Shown here piece after piece: positions 9,125 to 14,465 of a DNA stretch of 16,563 nt. A program made the translations under genes and the position numbers. Under the pieces are notes generated by a model. The model had not been told where the DNA came from and ran no database searches. It saw only the letters and a program-made list of their open reading frames with translations. The stretch's first letter is position 1; each line of letters opens with the position of its first letter. Location: contig JAISOO010000006.1 in assembly GCA_031275595.1 (NCBI GenBank), positions 1 to 16,563 of the forward strand. Reading direction: 5' to 3'. Source of the DNA: Spirochaetaceae bacterium (GTDB lineage Bacteria; Spirochaetota; Spirochaetia; Treponematales; Breznakiellaceae).

Positions 9125-9661
9125 TCAGCCGGCCTTTTTATCCCCCACCGCCTTAATGGTGCGGACCAGCCGGGCGTTGATGTCGTTCAGGGCCGCGGCG
9201 AGGTTCCGGACCGGGGCGTTCATCACCGACATAAGCATGGCGATAAGTTCCAGCCTGCCGGGGAGTTTGGAAAAGGCCTCAATCTGCCTGGTATCGTAGG
9301 TCGTATCCCCGATTAATCCGCCCTTGACCCGAAGCGCCGGGGTTTCCCTGGCAAAATCAAGGAGGACTTTAGCGACCTCATTGGGCTCCTTGAGGGCAAT
9401 CGCCACCGCCGTGGGACCGGCAAGATAGGCCGCCACATCCGGGGCGGACAGCTGCTCAAAGGCAATCCGGGCAAAATTGTTTTTTACCACCTTGAATTGG
9501 GCTTCTTTGACCCGAAGCTGCTTCCGAAGGGCGGTAATCTGTTCCACCGTAAGCCCCCGGTAATCGGCAAAGATAAAATCTTTGGTTTTGCCAAAGGCCT
9601 CTTTTAATTCATTGATGGACGCGACCTTAACGTCCTGTATTTTCTTAGCGACTATCGCCAT
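9125..9661 (-). CDS. rplJ: 50S ribosomal protein L10
   Basis: L10 anchors the L7/L12 stalk to 23S rRNA. The 178-aa product has the family N-terminal signature FIFADYRGLTVEQITALRKQLR, followed by KVVKNNFARIAF and LAGPTAVAIA. Its helical C-terminus (from about 135) would carry the L12 dimers. The start is set by AAGGAG seven bases upstream of the ATG at 9661. Only 38 bases separate it from rplA, so there is no room for a long separate L10 leader. If L10-L12 autoregulation exists here it must act on this short gap or elsewhere. Confidence 0.97.
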   Translation of the reverse strand: MAIVAKKIQDVKVASINELKEAFGKTKDFIFADYRGLTVEQITALRKQLRVKEAQFKVVKNNFARIAFEQLSAPDVAAYLAGPTAVAIALKEPNEVAKVLLDFARETPALRVKGGLIGDTTYDTRQIEAFSKLPGRLELIAMLMSVMNAPVRNLAAALNDINARLVRTIKAVGDKKAG

Positions 9662-9699
9662 GGTTTAACTCCTTGACATTAAGCGCCGGACGGGCCGGG

Positions 9700-10380
9700 C
9701 TACTCTTCATCCTTGACGGAGACCCACACCCCGGGTCCCATGGTGGAGGCCACCGAAACGGTGCGGATAAAATCACCCTTGGCGTCGGCGGGCTTTTTCC
9801 GCTTGATTTCGGTAACCACGGTCCGGATGTTTTCCGCGACCTTTTCGCTGTCCATGGAAACTTTTCCCACCGCGAGGTGTACCACCCCGGTCTTGTCGGC
9901 CCTGAATTCCACCCGGCCTTTTTTGAGTTCCGAAAGGGCGCCCTTGAGGTCGAAGGTAACCGTCCCTGTTTTGGGATTCGGCATAAGCCCCCGGCGGCCC
10001 AGAACCATACCGAGTTTGCCCACGTCCTTCATCATGTCCGGGGTGGCTACCGCCACATCAAAATCGAGCCATCCCCCCCGGATCTTCTCGATAAGGTCCT
10101 CGGCGCCCACATAGGTAGCCCCCGCGTCCTGGGCTTCCTTCTCCTTTTCCGCTTTACAGAACACCAAAATCCGTTTTTCTGACCGGAACTGGTTGGGAAG
10201 CACCACCGTATCCCGGACGGATTGGCTTTTTTTCAGGTTAAGTTTCACCGAAAGCTCCACGGTTTCATCAAATTTGGCGGGCGCAAAGGTTTTGACCAAA
10301 TCCAACCCGGATTTTATATCGTAGGTAAGGGCGGGGTCATATTTTTTAAGGTTTTCGAGGTATTTTTTTCCGCGTTTCAT
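9700..10380 (-). CDS. rplA: 50S ribosomal protein L1
   Basis: L1 forms the mobile L1 stalk at the E site and in many bacteria represses its own L11-L1 mRNA. The 226-aa length is normal. Diagnostic stretches are the start [15 protein letters not shown], then [29 protein letters not shown] and [15 protein letters not shown]. Its ATG overlaps the rplK stop as ATGA (4 bp), indicating translational coupling. GAGGTGG inside the end of rplK supplies a ribosome site. Confidence 0.97.
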   Translation of the reverse strand: MKRGKKYLENLKKYDPALTYDIKSGLDLVKTFAPAKFDETVELSVKLNLKKSQSVRDTVVLPNQFRSEKRILVFCKAEKEKEAQDAGATYVGAEDLIEKIRGGWLDFDVAVATPDMMKDVGKLGMVLGRRGLMPNPKTGTVTFDLKGALSELKKGRVEFRADKTGVVHLAVGKVSMDSEKVAENIRTVVTEIKRKKPADAKGDFIRTVSVASTMGPGVWVSVKDEE

Positions 10381-10808
10381 TTTTCCACCTCTACACCCAT
10401 GGACCGGGCGGTCCCCGCGATGATCTTCATGGCCCCTTCGATATCATTGGCCGAAAGATCCGCCATTTTCAACTTCGCGATTTCCTCAAGTTTTGCCCTG
10501 GGGATCCTGCCGACCTTGGTTTTGTGGGATTCCCCGGAGCCCTTTTCAAGGCCGATGGCTTTTTTAATCAAAACCGCCGCCGGCGGGGTTTTGAGGATAA
10601 ACGTGAAGGATTTATCCGCATACACGGTGATAACCACCGGTATAATGAGGCCCTGCTCCATGTTCTTCGTCCGATCATTGAACTGCTGGACGAATTGAGG
10701 AGCGCTGACTCCATGGGGCCCCAGGGCAGGTCCCACCGGCGGGGCCGGAGTGGCCTTGCCCGCGGGACACTGGAGCTTGATCATGGCGCTTATCTTTTTC
10801 TTTGCCAT
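10377..10808 (-). CDS. rplK: 50S ribosomal protein L11
   Basis: L11 binds the GTPase-associated centre of 23S rRNA. The 143-aa protein has the N-terminal domain [20 protein letters not shown], with the Pro-rich linker and thiopeptide-side surface. The C-terminal RNA-binding domain follows, with [14 protein letters not shown] and GTARSMG. AAGGAG lies seven bases before the ATG. It overlaps rplA by four bases and is preceded by a GC-rich 153-base spacer after nusG. Confidence 0.97.
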   Translation of the reverse strand: MAKKKISAMIKLQCPAGKATPAPPVGPALGPHGVSAPQFVQQFNDRTKNMEQGLIIPVVITVYADKSFTFILKTPPAAVLIKKAIGLEKGSGESHKTKVGRIPRAKLEEIAKLKMADLSANDIEGAMKIIAGTARSMGVEVEK

Positions 10809-10961
10809 TCATGTACTCCTTCGTAGTATGCCCGGCCGCCGCCGGACTAACGGGGGCCTTGGCCCCCTCCTACTTTATAAGGCGGGAATTGGGAATGCAG
10901 GGGCCCCGCTCCCCGCCGGGCGGTGTGGAAACTCAAGTTTCCGAACAGCCCGCCATAAAAA
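10809..10961 (-). promoter_or_regulatory. nusG-rplK spacer: candidate L11-L1 leader with hairpins
   Basis: Two perfect inverted repeats stand out. GGAAACT / AGTTTCC (10927-10942) has a 2-base spacer. GGGGGCC / GGCCCCC (10852-10867) has a 2-base spacer, in practice a 6-bp stem with a 4-base loop. The second ends about 45 bases before the rplK start, where L1 repressor sites usually lie. I cannot match a defined L1-binding motif, and neither stem has a terminator tail. A TATAAA between them has no credible -35. Confidence 0.45.
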
Positions 10962-11519
10962 CTACAGTTTCTCCACCTGGAGGAGATCTACCTCCACCGG
11001 GGTGTTCCGGCCAAAAATGCCGACCATCACCTTGAGCTTATTTTTCTCCTGATTCACTTCCTCAATGGTACCGGTGAAAGACTCAAAGGGACCGTCGATG
11101 ATCTTGACCTGTTCCCCGGCCATAAAGGTCTGACGGGATCGGGCCGGCCGTTCACCCTTAATTTCCCCGGATTTTTGCAGGATTGCCCGGGCTTCATCCC
11201 CGCTGAGGGGCTGGGGTTTTTTATCCGCCGGGGTTCCCACAAAGCCCGTAACCCCCTGGATCTTTTTGATCTTTGAGCAAGCCGCCTTCCAGCCGGCGTC
11301 AGGAAGGTCCATCTCTACCAGGATATATCCGGGGAAGAATTTTTTAGTCAAGGTCCGTTTTTTACCGTCCCTAACCTCCACCACTTCTTCGGAAGGGACC
11401 TTTACATCCCGGACCACTTCCTTTTCAAGTTCTCCCGAATCGATCATGATACGGATAGTTTTTTCTATTTTATTCTCGTATCCCGAATAGGTATGGAGAA
11501 CATACCAGCCCGTCGCCAT
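10962..11519 (-). CDS. nusG: Transcription termination/antitermination factor NusG
   Basis: NusG binds the polymerase clamp and links it to Rho or ribosomal protein S10. The 185-aa product starts MATGWYVLHTYSGYENKIEKT, the standard N-terminal domain opening. KKFFPGYILVEM and VTGFVGTPADKKPQPLS follow. The C-terminal KOW domain (about 130-185) has AGEQVKIIDGPFESFTGTIEEV and a VDLLQVEKL end. The start at 11519 is chosen for AAGG six bases upstream. A longer in-frame extension would run through secE. NusG follows secE at 11 bases, as usual. Confidence 0.97.
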   Translation of the reverse strand: MATGWYVLHTYSGYENKIEKTIRIMIDSGELEKEVVRDVKVPSEEVVEVRDGKKRTLTKKFFPGYILVEMDLPDAGWKAACSKIKKIQGVTGFVGTPADKKPQPLSGDEARAILQKSGEIKGERPARSRQTFMAGEQVKIIDGPFESFTGTIEEVNQEKNKLKVMVGIFGRNTPVEVDLLQVEKL

Positions 11520-11530
11520 TTTTTTCCTTA

Positions 11531-11710
11531 TTAAAATATAGCCTGTACGCCCAAGAGAAGCAACACATCCACCAGGCCCAAAACCGCCGCGAAAATTATG
11601 GTGGACACAATAACGACCTTTACGGAGCTGACCACGTCGTCCCTGCCGGGCCACACGACTTTACGGAGTTCCGCGTAAGATTCCTTTATAAATTGAACCA
11701 GTTTGTTCAT
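11531..11710 (-). CDS. secE: Preprotein translocase subunit SecE
   Basis: This small gene (59 aa) encodes the single-span SecE that clamps SecY in the membrane. The cytoplasmic amphipathic part reads FIKESYAELRKVVWPGRDDVV, the hallmark region with KVVWP. A hydrophobic span of about 20 residues (VVIVSTIIFAAVLGLVDVLL) follows, and the protein ends at TAA. AGAGGG lies four bases before the ATG. It is placed directly upstream of nusG, the conserved secE-nusG pair, and downstream of tRNA-Trp across a 368-base spacer. Confidence 0.95.
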   Translation of the reverse strand: MNKLVQFIKESYAELRKVVWPGRDDVVSSVKVVIVSTIIFAAVLGLVDVLLLLGVQAIF

Positions 11711-11861
11711 TTTGCCCTCTTTACGGATACATTCCCAAAGCTAAATCTTGGGGAATATGCCTTGAATTTAGCGGGAAAACCGGACTTTTGACCGCTTTTC
11801 CCATAATTCCAAACCCGCCCGAGTTCCGGAATTGGCGTCCCGCGCTCAGGCATTAAAAACA

Positions 11862-11930
11862 TCGAACCCTTCGAGTCCTACCTGGACTTTTTCCTTTCCA
11901 AAACAATTTTACCCAGGCCAGGTAAGACTC
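11862..11930 (-). repeat. 69-bp direct repeat, secE-proximal copy
   Basis: This matches 12027-12095 at 67 of 69 positions by eye, 165 bases away. On the minus strand it contains a degraded copy of the tRNA-Trp 3' end (GAGTCTTACCTGGCCTGGG), then an AT-rich spacer, then the inverted T-arm/acceptor sequence CCAGGTAGGACTCGAA. The tRNA-end copy has one substitution compared with the real tRNA. Confidence 0.85.
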
Positions 11931-12034
11931 CCCTCCAGCCTTCGGCATCCTGCCTCAGGCCTCCGGGCCGGGGTTCGACCCTGACGGCGCCATCCCTGGC
12001 GCCTTTTCCTCCCTTTGGTCGGCGGGTCGAACCC
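11931..12034 (-). mobile_element. tRNA-linked structured repeat element, Trp copy
   Basis: Read on the minus strand. P1 is an 11-bp helix (12024-12034 with 11971-11981). The conserved core GCCGACCAA-A-GGGAGGAAAAG spans 12023-12003. P2 is GGCGCC-AGGGAT-GGCGCC (12003-11986). P3 is GCCT-GA-GGC-AGGAT-GCC-GA-AGGC (11960-11938), with GA on both sides of the internal loop. The same core and architecture follow tRNA-Leu at 13871-13963, with different but still complementary helices. It sits inside the 69-bp direct repeats next to tRNA-Trp. Whether it moves, and what the RNA does, is unknown. Confidence 0.65.
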
Positions 12035-12095
12035 TTCGAGTCCTACCTGGATTTTTTCCTTTCCAAAACAATTTTACCCAGGCCAGGTAGGACTC
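12027..12095 (-). repeat. 69-bp direct repeat, tRNA-Trp-proximal copy
   Basis: This copy overlaps the true tRNA-Trp 3' end. On the minus strand the tRNA T-arm and acceptor are followed about 30 bases later by their inverted copy CCAGGTAGGACTCGAA (12049-12034), so the pair could form a hairpin of about 16 bp that competes with tRNA folding. Its partner is at 11862-11930. Confidence 0.85.
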
Positions 12096-12151
12096 GAACC
12101 CACAACATTCGGTTTTGGAGACCGACGCTCTACCATTAGAGCTACTGGCCT
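12079..12151 (-). tRNA. tRNA-Trp (anticodon CCA)
   Basis: The 73-nt cloverleaf is complete. Acceptor AGGCCAG pairs with CTGGCCT, followed by U8 A9. The D-stem is GCTC / GAGC. Anticodon stem TCGGT / ACCGA holds loop CTCCAAA with CCA at 34-36. The T-stem is GTGGG / CCTAC around TTCGAGT. The discriminator is G and CCA is not encoded. It starts eight bases after the rpmG stop and must be cut out of the operon transcript or have an unseen promoter. Confidence 0.95.
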
Positions 12152-12159
12152 AAAAAACA

Positions 12160-12333
12160 CTATTTGATCTTTGTTTCCTTGTGCAGCGTATGCTTCCGGT
12201 CAAAGGGACAGTACTTATTAAGCTCCAGTTTTTCCTGCATATTCCGCCGGTTTTTCTTGGTAGTGTAATTTTTCCGTTTACATTCACTGCATTGGAGGGC
12301 GATGAGCTCCACCGCCGTCTTTTTACTCGCCAT
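12160..12333 (-). CDS. rpmG: 50S ribosomal protein L33
   Basis: This is a small (57 aa) protein of the large subunit near the E site. It begins [20 protein letters not shown], followed by [30 protein letters not shown] and a TAG stop. The first Cys pair (CSEC) is complete. The second motif is CPFD, so three of the four possible zinc-ribbon Cys are present, a pattern I recall in other bacterial L33 proteins. GGGGGA lies six bases before the ATG. It sits between tRNA-Thr and tRNA-Trp, the usual treponeme order. Confidence 0.95.
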   Translation of the reverse strand: MASKKTAVELIALQCSECKRKNYTTKKNRRNMQEKLELNKYCPFDRKHTLHKETKIK

Positions 12334-12393
12334 AATCTATCCCCCGGGCTCAAATTCTCTTACCATAAATCCGTCATATGTCCGTTTTTGTCC

Positions 12394-12466
12394 AGCCCTC
12401 AAGCGGAATCGAACCGCTGACCGCATCCTTACCATGGATGTGCTCTACCGACTGAGCTACAAGGGC
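12394..12466 (-). tRNA. tRNA-Thr (anticodon GGT)
   Basis: The 73-nt cloverleaf has acceptor GCCCTTG with TGAGGGC (two G-U pairs) and D-arm GCTCAGTCGGTAGAGC. Anticodon stem CATCC / GGATG holds loop ATGGTAA with GGT at 34-36. The T-stem is AGCGG / CCGCT around TTCGATT. CCA is not encoded. It is the first gene after the promoter at 12496-12524. Confidence 0.95.
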
Positions 12467-12495
12467 ATAAAAACCACATTTTATAACGTTCTAGG

Positions 12496-12524
12496 AACAT
12501 AACAGAATAACCAAATTGTGTCAA
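12496..12524 (-). promoter_or_regulatory. Sigma70-type promoter for the tRNA-Thr/rpmG cluster
   Basis: On the minus strand a perfect -35 TTGACA (12524-12519), a 17-base spacer and -10 TATGTT (12501-12496) precede tRNA-Thr by about 29 bases. This is the best consensus promoter in the window and the only convincing one found upstream of the whole ribosomal protein/RNA polymerase cluster. Confidence 0.85.
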
Positions 12525-12789
12525 GCGGAATTCGATAAAAATGGACAAAAGCAGCGTATTTTCCAAAACCCGGTTGGTTTTGGGAAAGCCTCGCGGTTAC
12601 GTTTTTGCCCGGTTTCAAAAGGAACCGGTAAAACCGCCGGTATATGCCTGGAGCACGGCGTCAAACCGGTGGTTTGGCGGCCGGGGATCCGGCCCTTGTG
12701 TACGGAGGAGCCCCGGGCAAATGGGGAAGGGGAAATGCTTTTACCCAGGGGAACCGTCAGGAAGACTTATAAATTTACCGGGTTTTAGC

Positions 12790-12795
12790 TATAAT
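12790..12795 (+). promoter_or_regulatory. Candidate -10 element for deoD
   Basis: A perfect TATAAT lies 174 bases upstream of the deoD start. The hexamer at the right distance (TTATAA, 12767-12772) is a poor -35, so the assignment is tentative. If used, it would give a leader of about 165 bases containing the stems at 12808-12831 and 12841-12944. Confidence 0.4.
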
Positions 12796-12840
12796 AGAAA
12801 TACGGCCGTCTCAAAACCGGGGTTTTGAAACAGCCATAAC

Positions 12841-12944
12841 ATCCCGAAAATTCAGTTTTGAGGAAGATGCCCTGATTTTAAGGGAAAACCGGGCTTTTAC
12901 CCGTTTTTACCGGCTGATTTTAAGACAAACCTGGGTTTCGGGAT
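12841..12944 (+). repeat. Long inverted repeat in the deoD leader
   Basis: ATCCCGAAA (12841-12849) is the exact complement of TTTCGGGAT (12936-12944). Between them CTGATTTTAAG occurs twice (12872-12882 and 12914-12924). An inner stem pairs AAAACCGGG (12885-12893) with CCCGTTTTT (12900-12908), with one mismatch. The structure ends 25 bases before the deoD start. I do not recognise it as a known riboswitch. Confidence 0.5.
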
Positions 12945-12969
12945 TAACTTTATCACACAAGGAGCGTTT

Positions 12970-13674
12970 ATGTCTATTCATATCGCGGCCAAAGAGGGGG
13001 AGATTGCCGAGGTCATTTTATTGCCCGGCGACCCCCTGCGGGCCAAATTTATCGCCGAAAATTTCTTGGAAGCCCCCCATTTATACACCGGGGTCCGGAA
13101 TATCCTGGGCTACACCGGTACCTACCGGGGGAAACGGGTCTCGGTCCAGGGGACGGGGATGGGAATTCCCTCAATTTCAATATATCTTAACGAATTATTC
13201 AGGGATTACGGGGTTAAACGGGCGATTCGGATAGGGACTGCCGGGGCGATCCAGGACCAGGTAAAGGTCCGGGATTTGGTATTAGCTATGGCGGCTTCCA
13301 CCGATTCCGGGGTCAACGCCATTCGGTTTAAGGGGAGGAATTTTGCCCCTACGGCGAACTTTTTTTTGCTTAAATCCGCCTATGACATTGCGGTTGCCAA
13401 GGGTTGGCAGCCTAAGGTCGGTAATGTGGTTTGTTCCGATATGTTCTACCCCGAGGATCCCGATGAATGGAAGCTCTGGGCCCAATTCGGCGCCCTGGCC
13501 CTGGAAATGGAGACCGCCGAGCTTTACACCCTGGCGGCAAAATACGGCCGGGAAGCTCTGGCGATACTGACTATCTCGGACAGTCTTATCACCCAGGAAA
13601 TAACCAGCGCCGAGGAACGGCAGACCACCTTTACCCGGATGATGGAGGTGGCCCTGGAAACGGCTATTGCTTAA
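12970..13674 (+). CDS. deoD: Purine nucleoside phosphorylase, DeoD type
   Basis: This hexameric-type enzyme reversibly phosphorolyses purine (deoxy)nucleosides to free base and (deoxy)ribose 1-phosphate, serving purine salvage. At 234 aa it is close to the E. coli enzyme, with matching numbering: G20-D21-P22-L23-R24 (phosphate site), E179-M180-E181 (ribose site), catalytic D204 in ISDSLITQE, and R217 in EERQTTF. AAGGAG lies five bases before the ATG. It stands alone on the plus strand, between the ribosomal cluster and tRNA-Leu, without other nucleoside genes beside it. No signal peptide is seen; it should be cytoplasmic. Confidence 0.95.
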   Translation: MSIHIAAKEGEIAEVILLPGDPLRAKFIAENFLEAPHLYTGVRNILGYTGTYRGKRVSVQGTGMGIPSISIYLNELFRDYGVKRAIRIGTAGAIQDQVKVRDLVLAMAASTDSGVNAIRFKGRNFAPTANFFLLKSAYDIAVAKGWQPKVGNVVCSDMFYPEDPDEWKLWAQFGALALEMETAELYTLAAKYGREALAILTISDSLITQEITSAEERQTTFTRMMEVALETAIA

Positions 13675-13680
13675 AAGTGG

Positions 13681-13710
13681 TTGACTTTTTGTTTCAGAAT
13701 GTTCTATAGT
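13681..13710 (+). promoter_or_regulatory. Sigma70-type promoter for tRNA-Leu
   Basis: -35 TTGACT (13681-13686), an 18-base spacer and -10 TATAGT (13705-13710) lie just upstream of tRNA-Leu, ten bases before its first base. Being seven bases after the deoD stop, it separates the tRNA from deoD transcription. Confidence 0.75.
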
Positions 13711-13720
13711 ATCAACATCC

Positions 13721-13804
13721 GCCCGGGTGGTGAAATTGGCAGACACGCTAGTTTCAGGTACTAGTGCTCGCAAGGGCTTGGGGGTTCAAGTCCCCCCCCG
13801 GGCA
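13721..13804 (+). tRNA. tRNA-Leu (anticodon CAG)
   Basis: This class II tRNA of 84 nt has acceptor GCCCGGG / CCCGGGC and discriminator A. Anticodon stem CTAGT / ACTAG holds loop TTCAGGT with CAG at 34-36, followed by a variable arm and T-stem GGGGG / CCCCC around TTCAAGT. It reads CUG codons. CCA is not encoded. A run of eight C joins the T-stem to the acceptor. Confidence 0.95.
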
Positions 13805-13811
13805 AAAAAAG

Positions 13812-13840
13812 AAAAACCCCGCCCAAAAGCGGGGTTTTTT
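13812..13840. terminator. Intrinsic terminator after tRNA-Leu, probably bidirectional
   Basis: CCCCGC (13817-13822) pairs with GCGGGG (13829-13834) around CCAAAA, with five A before and six T after. On the minus strand the same stem is followed by TTTTT and a second T run. It can therefore stop both tRNA-Leu transcripts and minus-strand transcripts arriving from the phosphatase/kinase pair. Confidence 0.9.
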
Positions 13841-13854
13841 ATTACATGAAAATT

Positions 13855-13867
13855 GGGGACTTGAACC
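13855..13867 (+). repeat. Inverted copy of the tRNA-Leu T-arm
   Basis: GGGGACTTGAACC is the exact reverse complement of 13783-13795 in tRNA-Leu (13 bp). It lies beyond the terminator and directly before the structured element, mirroring the arrangement next to tRNA-Trp. Confidence 0.8.
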
Positions 13868-13870
13868 GAA

Positions 13871-13963
13871 GGACGCGCCGACCAACGGGAGGAAAAGCGC
13901 GCATGGATGCGCGCGGCAGCGTCCGCAGGCGGGCTGGAGGGCCGAGACACGATGTCGAGGCCC
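13871..13963 (+). mobile_element. tRNA-linked structured repeat element, Leu copy
   Basis: P1 pairs GGACGC (13871-13876) with GCGTCC (13919-13924). The core GCCGACCAA-C-GGGAGGAAAAG (13877-13897) differs from the Trp copy at one base. P2 is GCGCGC-ATGGAT-GCGCGC (13897-13914). P3 is GGGCC-GA-GAC-ACGAT-GTC-GA-GGCCC (13939-13963). All three helices differ in sequence from the Trp copy but keep pairing and the symmetric GA internal loop. On the opposite strand P2 is followed by TTTTCC, so it resembles a terminator for the minus-strand gene pair. Confidence 0.65.
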
Positions 13964-13970
13964 GTAAGCC

Positions 13971-13985
13971 AAGTCCCCCCCGGGC
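13971..13985 (+). repeat. Direct copy of the tRNA-Leu 3' end
   Basis: AAGTCCCCCCGGGCA repeats the tRNA-Leu 3' end (13788-13804) except for two fewer C in the C run. It closes the far side of the structured element, as expected of an attachment-site or target duplication. The C-rich sequence makes some chance similarity possible. Confidence 0.6.
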
Positions 13986-14003
13986 AAATGGTGAAACTGA
14001 GAA

Positions 14004-14465
14004 TTACCGGGACGGCTCACCGGCCGCGTCCGGGGTTTTAAAAATGGTAAGCAGGTTTTTGCCGTTAAGCCGCTGGTAGGTAACGTGATCCGTCATTGTT
14101 TTTACCAGGTATATGCCGAGGCCGCCTATATTACGCTCCTCAATGGTGCCCTTGGTTTTGGGGTTGGGCCATTCCAGGGGATTAAAGGGGATTCCCCCGT
14201 CTTCAAATTGCAGCGCCAGGGCTTTCCCCGCCCTGCCGGTCCGCAGGATCATCTCCCCGGTTTTTCCGGGATAGGCGTAGTTGGCGATGTTGACAAAAGC
14301 CTCCTCCGTCACCATCGTGAGCTGCTGACTGGTCTTTATGGGGCAGGCGTAATCCTCCAACGCCGTCTCTATCCACGCAAGGAGCTGGTCGAGGTGGCTC
14401 AATGCGGCAGGAAGGGTTATCTCCCGTTCAAAAACCGGCGGGCCGTCAGGGATTGGCGGGATCAT
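14004..14465 (-). CDS. RsbW/SpoIIAB-like ATP-binding anti-sigma (serine kinase) protein
   Basis: This 153-aa GHKL-type ATPase domain protein of the anti-sigma kinase group (HATPase_c_2) has an N box in TEEAFVNIANYAY (E54, E55, N59, N62). The G1 box is FEDGGIPFNP (D89, G90, G91) and the G2 box is GGLGIYLV (114-121). Family members phosphorylate a STAS-domain antagonist or sequester a sigma factor; which one acts here cannot be read from sequence. Its start lies 20 bases inside the end of the SpoIIE-type phosphatase gene, so the two are translationally coupled and probably oppose each other on one target. No strong ribosome site is seen. No STAS gene lies in the window. Confidence 0.88.
   Translation of the reverse strand: MIPPIPDGPPVFEREITLPAALSHLDQLLAWIETALEDYACPIKTSQQLTMVTEEAFVNIANYAYPGKTGEMILRTGRAGKALALQFEDGGIPFNPLEWPNPKTKGTIEERNIGGLGIYLVKTMTDHVTYQRLNGKNLLTIFKTPDAAGEPSR

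Larger units (their letters stand above)
11711..12078 (-). other. tRNA-Trp to secE spacer
   Basis: There is no gene in this 368-base stretch. It holds a structured repeat bounded by 69-bp direct repeats, described separately. Nearer secE is an imperfect stem (GGGAAAA 11773-11779 with TTTTCCC 11796-11802) resembling one upstream of deoD. No consensus promoter for secE was found, so secE onward is probably transcribed through this spacer. Confidence 0.6.
12525..12969. other. Hairpin-rich divergent spacer between tRNA-Thr and deoD
   Basis: I see no gene. The short plus-strand open frames run through inverted repeats and lack protein-like features. Stems include 12560-12587 (TTTCC-AAAACC with GGTTTT-GGGAAA, one bulge), 12609-12628 (CCGGTTTC / GGAACCGG, one mismatch) and 12808-12831 (TCAAAACC / GGTTTTGA core). 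A larger structure at 12841-12944 is listed separately. Several stems share the AAAACC / GGTTTT theme with those near rpoC. Confidence 0.65.

Noticed and set aside
10870..10890. Promoter for rplK at a TATAAA on the minus strand
   Set aside because: No acceptable -35 hexamer lies 16-18 bases upstream, and the surrounding sequence is GC-rich hairpin.
11520..11654. In-frame N-terminal extension of nusG
   Set aside because: It overlaps secE in another frame. The standard NusG N-terminus and a ribosome site place the start at 11519.
12516..12828. Two overlapping plus-strand frames (about 90 codons each) upstream of deoD
   Set aside because: They run through hairpin repeats and have no clear ribosome site or recognisable domain.
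12841..12944. Purine or preQ1 riboswitch upstream of deoD
   Set aside because: The three-way junction and conserved loop motifs of the purine riboswitch, and the compact preQ1 pattern, are not seen.
13764..14079. Short open frames across tRNA-Leu and the downstream element
   Set aside because: They start inside the tRNA or the terminator region and translate structured repeat sequence. The helices explain the conservation better than a peptide.
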